From Zantedeschia hybrid cultivar (taxonomy: Eukaryota > Streptophyta > Magnoliopsida > Alismatales > Araceae), in contig JARZZO010000011.1 of the NCBI GenBank assembly GCA_030544215.1, positions 5,938,001-6,002,000 of the forward strand: a DNA stretch of 64,000 bases, written 5' to 3'. Below the pieces are notes generated by a model that saw only the letters and a list, made by a program, of their open reading frames with translations, did no database searches and was not told the origin of the DNA. Below, one piece after another: positions 44,601 to 58,493 of this stretch (the stretch's first letter is position 1; the number at the start of each line of letters is the position of its first letter). A program made the translations under genes and the position numbers.

Positions 44601-45491
44601 ACTCCCCCCTGCCCATGGAAGTCTCCCCACCCACAAACATCCAGCCCGTGTCAGGCCCTGCAGCCTCCCAGCCCAACATTTCAAATGGAGCCCCTATTCC
44701 CAGTTAAACATCCTCCATCGTGCCCAGTGGCCATCCCACCCAGTCATCCCATCGGTAGCATTCAAACCCATAGCACTCCCCACCTTTTGGAACAAATCAG
44801 AGAATAGTACCCAGAACAGATGAGAGGCACTGATGACCCCATTGTGAATAATACATCAGCCGGCGGTTCCCAATGGCTGTAAATGTCCCTGTGAACCAGC
44901 ACATATGGCACTGCTGGACATGTTGACCCATCAGAACAGATTGGAGGCAGGGACCTAAGCAGTAGATTGCAAATGCTGCTGCTGAGGCTGCAACGCTGCT
45001 CTAGGATCTTAATGATGGAAGCCAGAGACTGTTATACTGTGGTTGAGAGTGGGAGTCACAGAGAGGAGCAACGAGTGAGGGAGAGCTGTGGTAGGGGTTG
45101 GAGAAGATATTAAGGCAAGGGGCAAATGAGCCTCATGATTGGATGTCCAGTTCAATTGTTATTTCCAAGCCAGTTGTAGTGGCTCAGGAGTTGGGCTTGC
45201 TTGAGCTCTGGGCCAGCCCAAGCTGTTGATACCCCTAATTGATCAACTCAATCCAAATCAGCCAATGTATATTAGGATACAATGGGCTGATCCAATTTCT
45301 AAAGGGATTTTATATTTCGATCCCTGTAGATACGCATGTTTCAAAATAAGTCCTTGTATCTTGTGAATTTCAACATTAATCCCTCTATGCTTAACATATT
45401 TAAGTTTTAATCCCTACCATCTACTTCCATCATCTTTTATTAACTTAACTATAGTTAAACATAAGTTAATTTTACCCGACCAAGGAAAGGA

Positions 45492-45568
<77 letters not shown>

Positions 45569-46449
45569 ATTAGTGGGTTGGGGCACCCCAGTGCTGGAGC
45601 AGCAGACCCAGATGTCCATGCCATCCAGCAGCACACCCCTACCCTGGGGGTCTCTGACGAATCCCCCGCCACCACCCTCATCGAGCAGCATCGCGACGCT
45701 GCCATCCCCAAGATGGAGTCACCTCCCTCTGCGCCTTAGACCTCCCTGGTGCCCTCCACAGGTATTGCCGGCAGATGGACTCACTCAGGCTGTGGCAGTT
45801 CATGGTCTCCTGCTGGAAGGACCTGGGTGTGCTAAGGAGAGGGAGATCTCCAACAACATCGCCAAAGTAGTGGACCCAGTTTGTGATGGGAAATGTAGCG
45901 CCAATAGGGTACATCACTTATCAAAAGACCATCAACCACATAAATACAATGCCCAGCAACAGGACTTGCTCACTGAGCTCAACAAGAACCTCCCCGGTGC
46001 CAGATTCTGCCTTGCCAATGTATATGTTATGGTCATTGAGCTCATCACAAAGCACCAGACTTATGGTTGGTCAAGAAAGTCATCTTCCTCCTCAATACAC
46101 AGATGGTTTTGGAGATTTTTGACCAACTGTTACGACCTGTGGCAGGGTTCAAAACGGTGAGTGCAGCCAGCTGCAGCAACGGCGGGCGGTTCACAAGGAC
46201 TGTCTGTGTTGGCTGGCATCAAGCTTGTGCGAGGGCCGTCCTCTGGGACCTGTACCATTCCAGCAAGGCTGCAAACCTTAAACATCACCAAGTACCTGTT
46301 CAACGGCGACACCAGATACGTGTCTCCCATGAATCTCCGGCAGTTGAGAGCCCTGTGACTGCAACATTCTTCCTATTTATTGTCTGTAATTATGGAGAGC
46401 TACATTGTTTTATCTAACACAGGAGGAGCATGAGATATGTTAAATCAAC

Positions 46450-46504
<55 letters not shown>

Positions 46505-49500
46505 AAGAGAGAGAGGATACCAATGGCATTTCAAAATACTCCATTTGTTTTAACTTCAGATTAAATAATATTCCTGGAATCTTCTCAAGTTGTATACAGT
46601 TTTTAATCAAGAGGCTTATTAATAATAAGTATCATGTTTTGAAGAACTAACACCAAAATATGCAAGATATAGGGATTATTTCAAATGTGCTATGCTTTAG
46701 GGATCAAAATCTAAAAAACCCTTCATAAAATTGATTGAGCCAAAATTTGCTATAAACTGGTGATGATGATGATGAAGAATAAGAAGGTGCCAGTGCCATC
46801 ATTGTCACCATTGCTAGGGACATTCTGATGCTATCATCATCAATTGCCATCACGGCCACTGCCCTTTCTTCCTCTTTCTTCCTTCTGGTGGGTATGGAAG
46901 TGCAGACGAAGATATAGGGTAGACACCCCTTTAGGGAGTAGTTTTGCAGTTTTGTAAAAAGGCACCACATATATATGATTTATCTTTAAAAAATATACTT
47001 TTATTTTAACAAAAATATTGACATATTTCGTGGAACGGCAACCACCTGATCAAACGCCATACTTGCATGCCCCCTCCAGCCACCCCCCCCCCCAAACAAA
47101 AAAAAAACAAAAAAAACCCTGTTTTAGTACCATGATTGTGAGGGGGTCGACCTCTCAGGGCAAGCTCTACTAGCAGATGACACATGCAAAGTTTAAAAAA
47201 AACATTTATTGAGATATACAACTTATTAAATTATAAGGAATGATGTTGAAACTAGGTCATTACCAGTTTTTACCAAAAGCTTCTGTTTCCAACTCTGAAT
47301 TTTACAGCCCTATTGTAATAGAGGATAGATGTTCCTTGGGACCCTTGGATCGACATAGCTGTGCAAATTTTATGACTACACAACACACATCAATGACAAG
47401 TGATGTCAACCACTTCCTTTTTTTTGTTTCTCATTTCAGATGGGAGAGCATTTTTAGGTACTGACCCCAAAAAAGTTGGCATCCTTTGTGACAGCACTCC
47501 CACAACCGACTAATAATTTATAACATCCTAAAACCTTAGGGTTATTAATGAACAACTCAAAAATATCTAGAAAAGCCCCAACAGAGAAAAATCTCTTGAA
47601 AAACTTTAAACTCACATGAAAAGCTTTTCTTCAAATAAAAGTGACATTATGGGAAGCTTTTACTCAACAGATGGATTGAATGGAGTTTTCACAAACCCAC
47701 TAGATTATAGGGGGCATTATAGGCGCTATTAAATTTTCACAGCCAAGAAGCATGCTTAATTCAATAGGTCCTGCCATCATACAAGGCAAGAATACAATGT
47801 GTGATCAAATAGATATGACAATTGCATTCCCATTCCAACCATGGTTGGCAGTACCGGTATGTACCGGTATCGGCCGGCACCGGTACCATGCCTATAAAGA
47901 GTATCGGCCGATACCGGACCGGTACCAGCCAGTACGTACCAGTACCAGTGCCCACCGATACCGGTACCAGTACTGCCATCCATGATTCCAAATGGAGCAT
48001 CTTATATAAAGACTTAAAGAAAACACAACACATTACTGAGGATAATCCTCAAGAACATGTTTGAACGTGAACTACCTATGACAATGGTGTGAATGGGTAG
48101 TTGAGAGTTAGCTTTTGTCCAAAGCAATTTTCTGTTGTAAGTGGAGTGTTGTGGACACTGTAGAAGTACATCTAGCATGTGGTCGGTGGAATACAGGGAA
48201 CATTGACTAGAATAGTACTGGACCATGACTTGGTCAAGGAATGGGATCATGGATCAAAAAAATATCATGCCGGTCATGGTAGATACATTTGCTTAACCTT
48301 GCAGAATGAGACATGTCTACCATATGCTCCATGGGCTCCCTGGAAAACACGAGGCAGCCTGAATCCCAGGAGTAATAACCGCAACTTGGGAGGACATATA
48401 AGGAGCTAAATGAGAAGCCGATATGGCAATGACCAATATTCATTCTACGGTAAACACCCTATAGAATTTTTTGAGTTTCTTGCGTCAATCTGGTAATTAA
48501 AAGACCAGTGTTGCCCACTACAGTACACAACAGATGGGGTGGGGGCGGTGAACATGGTGTTCAACAATTTTTGAAATCAAATCAGGGAATTTAAAAGTTG
48601 CAAGTGCAACGTCATGTAAGGGTTGACAGAAGAGTGAAAAAGGGCAACCAATTTTGGCCCCCCTCTTCTCTTTTATCATGTGTTCACCTTAAGTTTTACT
48701 GATCATTTTGTCAAGTAGACCAATGCAGCTGGTGCCTATTTTCCTTTGACTGTTCCATTCGTTAGTGCATACCCATTGTATATGCTACAGTAATATTTTT
48801 ATCAAAAAAATAAATAGCAAAAGTCTATTACCTCTTCATTTCTGGTTGAACGCGATGGTGGCACTGGGACAGGAATTTTAGCAGGTGGGTGCTCTCCTGC
48901 ATCCAAACAAAAAAAAAAAAAGAGGGAGAAAACTTAAGAGGAAGAAGCTCAAAGGTAAGAAATAGAAGAACAACAACTTTAACTTATGTTACATGAAATA
49001 GAAAGACAAGAACTTATGTTATGCTTTTCTACCTGCTTTCACAGATTCCCGAGCAAAATACAGTAGACACTTCATAAAACAATAACTATACAGAAATAAT
49101 ACAAAATGAAGACAGATTTTAATTACACCTGTGAAAGCTTTGAAACCGCCCTCATTTGTGTCTTATTTTATGTGACACTAGAATGGAATCACCCCAAGGA
49201 ATACAGTAATCTCATATCTGGCCCGTCGGTTCTACCAGTTGAAGGGTCGCTAATATCCAACAATGCTATGCCTTGAAGTAAAGATATCAATATCCATCAT
49301 CATGGAACAAAGTTAACTACCCAAATGAGATATGTCCCATTTCTATATCAATCGATCATCTTCCCGTAACACTCCTACCCAAATGAGATATCCTACAATG
49401 CAATGCCTTACAATAAAGAGAACAAATTTCAGCAATTCAGTTCACTCGCTTATGTCTAATCAATGAGTGGAGAGGTTGGTTGGATTAACACTTATTCTGG

Positions 49501-52500
49501 TGATCATAATATCCACTATCTATTGGTTTCATCATCGGTTGTCTTAAATTACCAAGTATTAAATCAAGACACTTGACTATCCACTAGTAAAAGCAACAGA
49601 AAGAACAGATTCATCAGACACTCCCACAGCTCACAGTTTATATAGTTATGGAAATTTCAGTTTCATCGATGACAATATGAAAGCATAAACGTCATGTATC
49701 CTCAATTCCCTTATACAACTATCATGCTTTGTTGTCTCCCACAGCAATGAAAAGGATGGAGAAACGTCAGGTATAGACACATCAACTGGATGCAAACAAC
49801 ATGCAGCACGAGCTTTACTGGAGCCTTACATCTGGAGTGTGGTATGCATTCAGGACGTGCAGGGGGCTAATCATGCACACGCATGCTCACAAGTACGTGA
49901 GACAAAACATTAACCTTTTTAGTTGAGATGTATAACTTCCTTGCTGAACGGAGCATTCAAGTCTGACACTAATGACTGAATAAAACAGGCTAGGTCAGTA
50001 TACAAGTTTGTTCTCGCTCAACAGTGGCCCGTGGATCTGACACCAAGCAGCATCGATCAAACCCATGAAGCCAGGTTTTTCAGATTGAGCTATTGTTCTA
50101 AACCAGTTCATAATCAATAATCCCTAAAATAACAACCTTTAACCATGCACTAGTGGAGAAAAATTCATTAATCATGAGACTGCTACAAACCACCCCACAA
50201 TGACACAAATCAGCAGAATGCCAGAACTGTAGCCTCAGGCAGATAAAATAATTATTGTCAATCTGTTTCGCAGAAGCATCAGGTTGACCAATTGAACAGA
50301 CAAAAAAAAGGACAAAAGCCACTATAATCTTTTGATATTACAAATAAGCCCCCATAATCTGACTATTTACAAATAAGCCCTCACAATCGCAACTTTCTTA
50401 CAAATAAGCTCTTTTAGGGGCTTATTTGTAACACTCTCAGGGGCTTATTTGTAAGCGTTAGGGGCCTTTCACTAATTCACAGTAGATTGTGGGGGTTATT
50501 AAATAGTCAGATTAGGGGGGCTTATTTGTAATATCAAAAGACTATAGGGGCTTATATGTAAAAAAACCCAAAAAGAAATTGAAAAAGTTGAAGATGCTCC
50601 AATTCCTTAATATCTCACCGTCAACACCAACAGGCCAATGTGGTGCTTTTGTTGGGGCATCCAAACGCTGCAAAATTTCTGAATTTGCCTTCATAATAGA
50701 AATAGAGAATCCTGTTCAACAATAATACTAGAGTTACTCCATAGTGAAAAATAAGAGTACATAAGTATGTTGGACCGTAACCAACCTGCCATGTCAAGGG
50801 AAGTCATAAAGGACCCTGTATAAACTCTTTCAACCGCAACTCCATGCTCCAGCTGTAACTGTGGAACTGCTTTCCCCGCTGCAATCATCAGCTCCATTAT
50901 GGGAGTGGCACCCAAGCTGTTTTATTCAAAACGGAAAAACAGAGAAGTCAGACTCAGCCAACAAAACTAGGAAGGAAAATATGTGCACTGAGAATAAACA
51001 TTTCAGAAAGTTCATATTTTAGCTTCTGAAGAAATAATCGGCATCATATGGTGCTGTCATGCCTACTGGCTGCAGCAAGGCTGTTGGCTGCAAAAAAGGG
51101 CCTGCCTGGGTTTTGGTTGGCAACATAAGCATCAGCCTTGACAATGTGTGGCTGCGTTTCGAAGTTCCCACTTTTATTTCTGATTGAAGAACTGCTATGT
51201 TAACTATCTTGTAGCATTATCTTGTGAACAACTTGCAATCCATAACACAAATAAACACTTTCGACTGGAGATTTACAATGTTAACTATCGTATAGCATTA
51301 TATTCCAAACAACTTGCATTCCTTAATACAAGTAAGCACTTGCCATAATACACACAACAATTTCAATCAAGAGCTTCAGTACTACTTAAAAGCTCAGCTA
51401 AATACTGATTGTCTAGTACACTGATATGCTGTCCTGGTTTCTTTATTTTTATCCCTTGAAGTCAAATGCTAACAATGCCAAAAAAAGGAAAAAGAAATGT
51501 TACCCATTGACCATAAGAACAACCCGACTCCCTCTTGTGATGGGCACATACTGAGTTTCCTGCAAATTTTGAAGCAAAAGATACAGATTATGATCTTCAT
51601 TATCAATGTTTTACCCACAAAATCTGAAAATGTTCACTAATATTTCTCAATATAATATGAGAACAAAAAATATGAACAATATATTTCAACAGAGAACAGA
51701 AAATTCTCGTATATTCTAACTCTAAAAAATCTTTAAAACCTATGTTAGCCTCCAGCAGACTGACATGGTCCCTGTCTGTACGAATTTGTGATTTTCTCCT
51801 TCAACTAACAACTCCTATGTTATGATAAATATTTCAATAGCAGCATTGATTTTTTAACCATGAAGCTTGGCATGGAGCTACCACGGTGTGAATCTATCAG
51901 TGTCTGGGGCTAGGGCAAAAAGAAATTTGACCGCGACTTTCAGCTTTCCTTTACAACAGAGTTAGCATTACATGTTTCACCGCGACAAGGAGAAATTTGA
52001 ATTTGTGTATGGATGAAGTTTTTCATCATGGATTTGCGGATCGGATCGGTTGAGCAGATCAGCGAAGTTGGATTCTGATTTCACCGAATCACATTGGCCA
52101 TGCCAGCCAATCTTGGGGCAAGGAGCCAACTTGGTCAAACATCTAAAGAAGGTGAAAATAATTTTTCTATGTATAAAGCATATAAATAAACAATTTTAAT
52201 TATAGATTTAAACATATTATTTATTATGAAATTTTTTACATATAAGCATACACATAAAATACATTACTAAAAAAATACAAACTAGGCTTTTAAGCTGACC
52301 TTCTGGTTAGGGCCCATTTTATTTCCTCGTAATTTAGATTGGCTCTGCACCATTTAATACTGGCAAGGTTAGAGAGCCCTCCTCTTTTCACGTATACATT
52401 ATGCACCAGTATCCTTTAGAGCAACAAATACTGTACAGCTTTGGAAATCTCGTACCTAGATCCCCTTGTGCTAGTATTATTTTCTTTACAGCCATCTTTA

Positions 52501-55500
52501 GGCTCTTTATTGATCAAAGTATGGTTTCAATAAAAAATAAAAAAAAAGCACTATGATTTCCAGTATATTTCACATGGAGTAATGTAGTGAATTCCTAGGG
52601 ATCTAATTACTGCCGGGAACCACTTATTGAAGCATATACCTAACTCATACTCATTCAGAATCACTCTCTCAGATAGCTACTACCAGAATCAAAATTTCAA
52701 TTTTTATCGCTGATATTACCCAATTTTACCATAGCAATGGTGATCACCGATCACAATGCTATAATGCAAATCAACAGCATGCATTTACTAGGTAATTCGA
52801 ATGATGCCTGAAAAGAAAAAGAGAATAAAATACAACTCAGCAGTGTGATGGGACAGACCATTGACAGTATCTGCTTGAGAACGTGAGATATCACCACATC
52901 AACAGGCTGGAGATCTGTAACTGCAGCACCAGGTTCACCATGCTGAGGAAGAAAAAACAGTATTCAAATCTCTGTTTTTTATGGAATCTGAAGGTTCATA
53001 AAGCTGTAAGCATAGGTGTTACATAAGGATGTTATACAATAAGAAATGGAGTACATCACCATGTTTAATCCAAAAAGTATCAGAAATGACCAAATTGCAG
53101 GGTTTTCCTCAGCGAGTGGCATAAAATGCCATGAGGATATGATCAGCAAAGGCTGGAGGTTGAGCACAGTGAAACCACAAACACTAGGGGAAGAATATGG
53201 TCTCAAAACTAGATTAGGATGAAAGAACATAATAATAGCAGGAACAGCAGAATCAAAATATCTTTTCTTTTTCTGATTTTTCTGCATTTTTGTCAGTGAT
53301 CTTCTACTGTCTGTAATGCTCCAAAAAAAGTCCAAGCTTCTTTGATAATAGTACCTAGAAGATGGACATGGACCCTGAAAATTTCGGTTCAGCAACGAAA
53401 AAGCAAAAGATCGGAATGAAAGAGCGAAATGAGAACTTAGTGAAGAATGAGGTCGGTGACACCTTGAGATTGACATATAACAAAGAAACCAGGGGTTCAT
53501 GTGGTACATGCAATCATTTTTCTTGGGATTGTAGTTTTCATTAAGTATGGAAGGCTCGCAGTGTGTCCATTTGGTAGGAAGGATCAATAGTGTAGGAAAG
53601 TGTATACTGTGACATTTCCCTAACCTCTTCTAGGGATGAAGGCTTCATTTCTTATGGTATGGCTAAAGAAAGGCTCGCATCTAGACTGCGCTAAAGAAAA
53701 GCAGCCACAAAGTGAATGTTAGGTTTTTCTTTTTTTTTTTTAAACATGAATATTATAGAAATTTACTATGCAAAACTCACAATTCCAAGGCCGAGCTCCA
53801 TCTTTCCTGGTCCTAAACGATCTGATGTGACCTGACCTGGCAACGTACAAACAGATAGTGCAACTCCCATTGTTCCCACCATTCCAGCTGCATGTTTTGC
53901 TTCTGCAGCAACTTCAGCAAGAGAAAGACCAGCAGAGGCAGCTGCACCAGCAACCTATTACATAGCAAATAAATGTTTTTGGTGCTTCAGATGCAGCATA
54001 CACAGTATAAGAAAACAGGTCCATGTATCAAATTTTCAATCCTTCTTTCTCAATATCACCAGATTCTCATAATATTTCAAACTTCTTACTGCTTCAGGCC
54101 AGAGCAGTTCTTAGTGAGTTTACCTTGTAGCATAAGCAACAGACAAAGTTCCTATTTTGACTCCAGTCCCAGGCTTTATTTGTTTGACAGTCTCCAGTCC
54201 CAGGCTTTATAACAGCTGGAATCGGTTCTGATGGGAAATCAACCTCACCATATGCCCCGACAGTTCAAGGCAAGATTTTGATACATGGTCAAAGTACAGT
54301 ATACTACATCACTGAAATTCGAGCATGGGTTCGAATCCTAGGAAACAGCCTCTTTGCTTTGCAGGGGTAAAGCTGCATACATTGGCCCCTCCCCCAAACC
54401 CCACAGTGGCGGAAGCCTCATGCACTGGATACGCCCTTTTTATCATTGCAGCAGAGCAGTGTGCATACTTCAAGGTTTCAGATTTGTTTTGTCATCAACA
54501 TCATTGATAAGTCACTTCATCCAACCCAATATAAGATAGACTGATAGAGATGATTGATAGCCACAAAGATCCAAGCATTTTGTAGGGACATCAACTTAAC
54601 AGTATTCTCCCAAGAACAATTTGGAGAATTTCCATATGTGAAATTAGCAGGTTGGGCAAAATTTATGTGGTTGTTCTGAAAACCAGGGAGTGAATAGTTC
54701 AACAGAAAAGTATTTAATCAAAAAACACAGCATCAATGACTTATTACTGAATCAAACTAAAAAGGTGAAATAGTGGATGAGGGCATAAGATAAGCAGAAA
54801 ATGCTTAGTAGTAAAATGCAAATGCTAAACCAATGGGTCAAGAGAAATGCTAGAAAGACAAGATGACTATAGGAAATTTGAGATATTGGCCAACAGGTTT
54901 CATGCACACCATAGCGCAATAAGGCCTAATACCATTCGGGAAACTAAAAAAACACCTTGTGGACAAGAATGGTCCCTGCAAGACCCCTTCGTCCAGCAAT
55001 GCCCCGAGGTGGTGGAAGAGCACAGTCGTCGCCAACAATAACTGTCTGAAAATATCAAATATGTTAATCAGTTAATCAAAAAGAAATGTGTTGGTTGGTA
55101 CTATCCACATTCAAAAAAAAAAAAAAAGAATGTTTTGGTTAATCAAAAATAAACATCAACTTTGTAGAAATTTATGAACACACAATAAATATCAATAAAT
55201 AATAGACTACCTCTACTTTATAACCTTCAGCTTTTGCCTGCTCAGCTGCCAAACCAAAGTTTAATCGATCACCTGTATAGTTCTGTCACAGTCCAAAAAG
55301 CAATGGCCATGTAAAACAGCAGAAAATACTGCACGCACGCACGCAGGCACAGTCACTTTACAGTCCAATTAGCATTGGTCATGCAAAACCACAGAAAATA
55401 GCAATGCACGCACACACACATGAGCACGCACACACAAAACAGCAGAAAATAGCATAGCACGCACATGCACACGCACGCACGCACAAAAAAAAGGAAAAAT

Positions 55501-58451
55501 AGCATGCATACACACAGAGAGAGGGCTAAAAACCAGAGCCATATAAAAGGAATTTAGCAAGTTCCAAAAGGATACAGCAAGAGAACTGCTAAAGAAAACA
55601 TGCTAGCAGAACCATGAATTTTACTATCAGTGTACCTTGATAATTAAAAGACATCCCATTGGACCTGTCACTGCCCTTATACCCTGTTGTATCAAGCTAC
55701 TTTAGCAAAGATTTAAAATATAAAAAAAATGAAGAGTAAAATGAAGAAGGGAGCTTGGGGCAACTATACAGCTAAAATGGAGTCCACAGGGGGAGAGGTG
55801 AAAACATCTCCGCAAATAGCAGCTGTGAGCATCCCCAAACCGACAAAGCCAGCATGTGCAGGCTCGTGGCCACTTCCACCCCCTGTATTATATCAGAACA
55901 CCACTTAAGCACTAATAAATTGCCAAGGCAATTGCACTCAATAACATGCAAGGAAGCCAAAATGCAAAACTAAAAATCTCAGACTAAATATGGTAAGATA
56001 CTAACATAAGCTGCTGCTTATTACAAATTAGTCATGACGATGATGCTAACCCAGATCCAGAAGAAAACTAACATAAGCAAGTCTTGCTTATTTCACATAA
56101 TTGATAACAGTTGCATGCCCATTTGTGCACAGGAGATACAGAACCAAGGTGAAGTTGACGAAAATTGAGTGCAACTATAATAGCAACACAAATGGACTCA
56201 AAATGCAAACAGTTAACAAGGGACACTGGACTTTTTTGAAGCGAACAGTGGATTCTGGACTCGAAATGTAAACAGCTAACAGTAGACATAGTCAAGTTAT
56301 GAGTTGCTGCCAAACATCTTACTTGAGAATGCAGCCTCTGTGGCTTTGTATATGTATGAAAGGGATTAGACCATAAAAAAGTCTTTTAATTGGAAGCCTG
56401 GTACACACCATGTGACTTCAGTGTTGGGCCTTCTTTTTTTTCCTCATGTCACCACCAACGTCATTACAAGCCTTAACCCATTAATCAGAGATTGATTATA
56501 TCAACCTAAGGATATAAGGATAGCAACGTTTTTCAACCAACCGCCCAACCAATGTCAATCCTCTCCATGGTACTACTGCGTACCTGGCTACAACAAATTT
56601 TGACAGAAGGACCATCAAGTTTCATAAAACTAATTGACAGATAGAAAAAGTGCATTCTTGATTATACAGTTTAAGCTCATGCAACCATAGAGCAACACAC
56701 AAGTTTGCCCGAGACTTTCAGAGAGAGTTTGATGGAAATAGATAATTTTGATATAGTGGATATGTGCTTTTGACAGCAATCAGCAAGAGAGTGATCTGAA
56801 CAAAATTTAAGGATTTGGCAAAATTTTCCGACCAACTCTTTCCCTAGTATGTAATAACCTAAATAAAGAAGACTACCCTGTCTTTGACAACTATGAGGAT
56901 CTTTCTATTCCCTCTAAGGAAAGTCTGACAGCCACTAGGAGAGAGGAGAATCATTACTAAGGTGACTTGGAACATCCAAGAAAAAGGTCAATCTTGAAAT
57001 GTTCTCTTATAAAACACTAGAAACAATATAAATAAATATGTGAAGCGAACTTCATGTTCATTAGTGTAGTAGTACAACACCCCCCCCCCACACACACAGG
57101 GGGTAGCGTCAGTACACAAAATCCATAGACTATAAAACTTTCCGTGGGAAACCACGAAGCTTCAGGAACAAAAAGAAAAGGTCCACAAATGGATGTAACA
57201 TCCATTTAGGTGCTGATCCCAAAGACTGCCATTCTTGAGATTTCAAAAGTAAGTAGGATTCCAGATTCCATGTTTCTTGACATGAAACGGCTTTCTATTT
57301 TGATCTGTTCCTGAAAGAAAAGCTCACTTCTCTCCACACAGTTGTGACCCCTTGCTGGACGCATTGAATAGATCTAAAAAATTCTTTTCAGTATGCTCAT
57401 GGGAGGAAGGGACATTATGACAATAATAAAGGCACATTTATAGACCATAGTCATTGATCTTAACTAACTTCAATATGTCTACTGATTATCAAGACAAATA
57501 TTCTTTCTACCATTTAAACTCACTTTTGCCTATTAGTGTATTTTGTTTAACAAGGACAAGCATGAAATCTTTAGGCAGCATTTTCTAATGTTCCTGAGGA
57601 CCACCAGTTCCATAGAAATTGGTCCATATGACGCTTGGCATTTTCTTCCCAACTTTTCGGGTGCAAGTGAAGGAGAGAAAATCACATTTGTTAATTATTT
57701 GCCATGAAAAAATACTTTTGCCAGGGAGGGCAAGTGGGAATGCAAATGTATCAAGTGCATTTTAAATTTCATGGTAATTTTCCTCATTGTGGAGGGACTA
57801 TAAGGCCATTTTGTCACTCAGCAGGTTGACCGACGTGGTGATTCTCCCACTGTATTTTTTTTTTTAATAGTAGGTGAAGTCATTCGAGACAAGTTCTGTG
57901 TCTAACAGCTAAAAGCAAACAATGATGTTTCTGTTTTAGCTAGAATTCGGAGCTCCCGCTAGGATTCCATGCTTGGCCAGACAAGCTAATTTGGAAGCCA
58001 TCCGACTCAGGAGTAGTCACTGTAAAATCTGCTTACAAGTTCTTTGATGGAAGCTCCTCCATTTATCTAGGGGATGGCCTTTGGGGGAGTATTTGGTCTT
58101 GGCCCGCAGACAGTAATGTGCAAATGTTCCTACGGAGGATTCATTCCAACTGCCTCACCACTTGTACCTTCCTCCACAAACAACACATCATCGACCCAAA
58201 CAACTGTCCAAACTGTGGTCTTGTGGATGAAGATACGGAGCATCTATTTTTTGGCTGCAGCAATACCACTGCCTTTTTGGACCTCATTGCTACCCAGCTG
58301 GCCTGGTTGCCCCATCACTTGGTTTCTCACGCTTGCGGCAACTGCTGATACCCAATCAGAGAAGGTATGAGCAATCTCTGTTTCAAGCCTCCTTCACCAG
58401 CTGCACTATGTGGCACTGGTGGAAGAAGTGCAATGCTGCAGTCTTCAAATC

Positions 58452-58493
<42 letters not shown>

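Larger units (their letters stand above)
43388..48831 (-). other. Intron 13 of the kinase gene (5.4 kb)
   Basis: It runs from donor AAGAG|GTAATA (48831) to acceptor GAACAG|GTTC (43388). It contains two diverged direct repeats (43768-43957 and 44031-44232), a CT microsatellite, a GDSL-lipase-like pseudogene, a palindromic microsatellite and a CCGGTA-rich MITE. The C-rich stretch at 44350-44830 is not recognised. Confidence 0.85.

Noticed and set aside
44356..44823. Pro-rich frames on both strands in kinase intron 13
   Set aside because: Low-complexity C-rich DNA with no domain; overlapping frames on both strands indicate chance.
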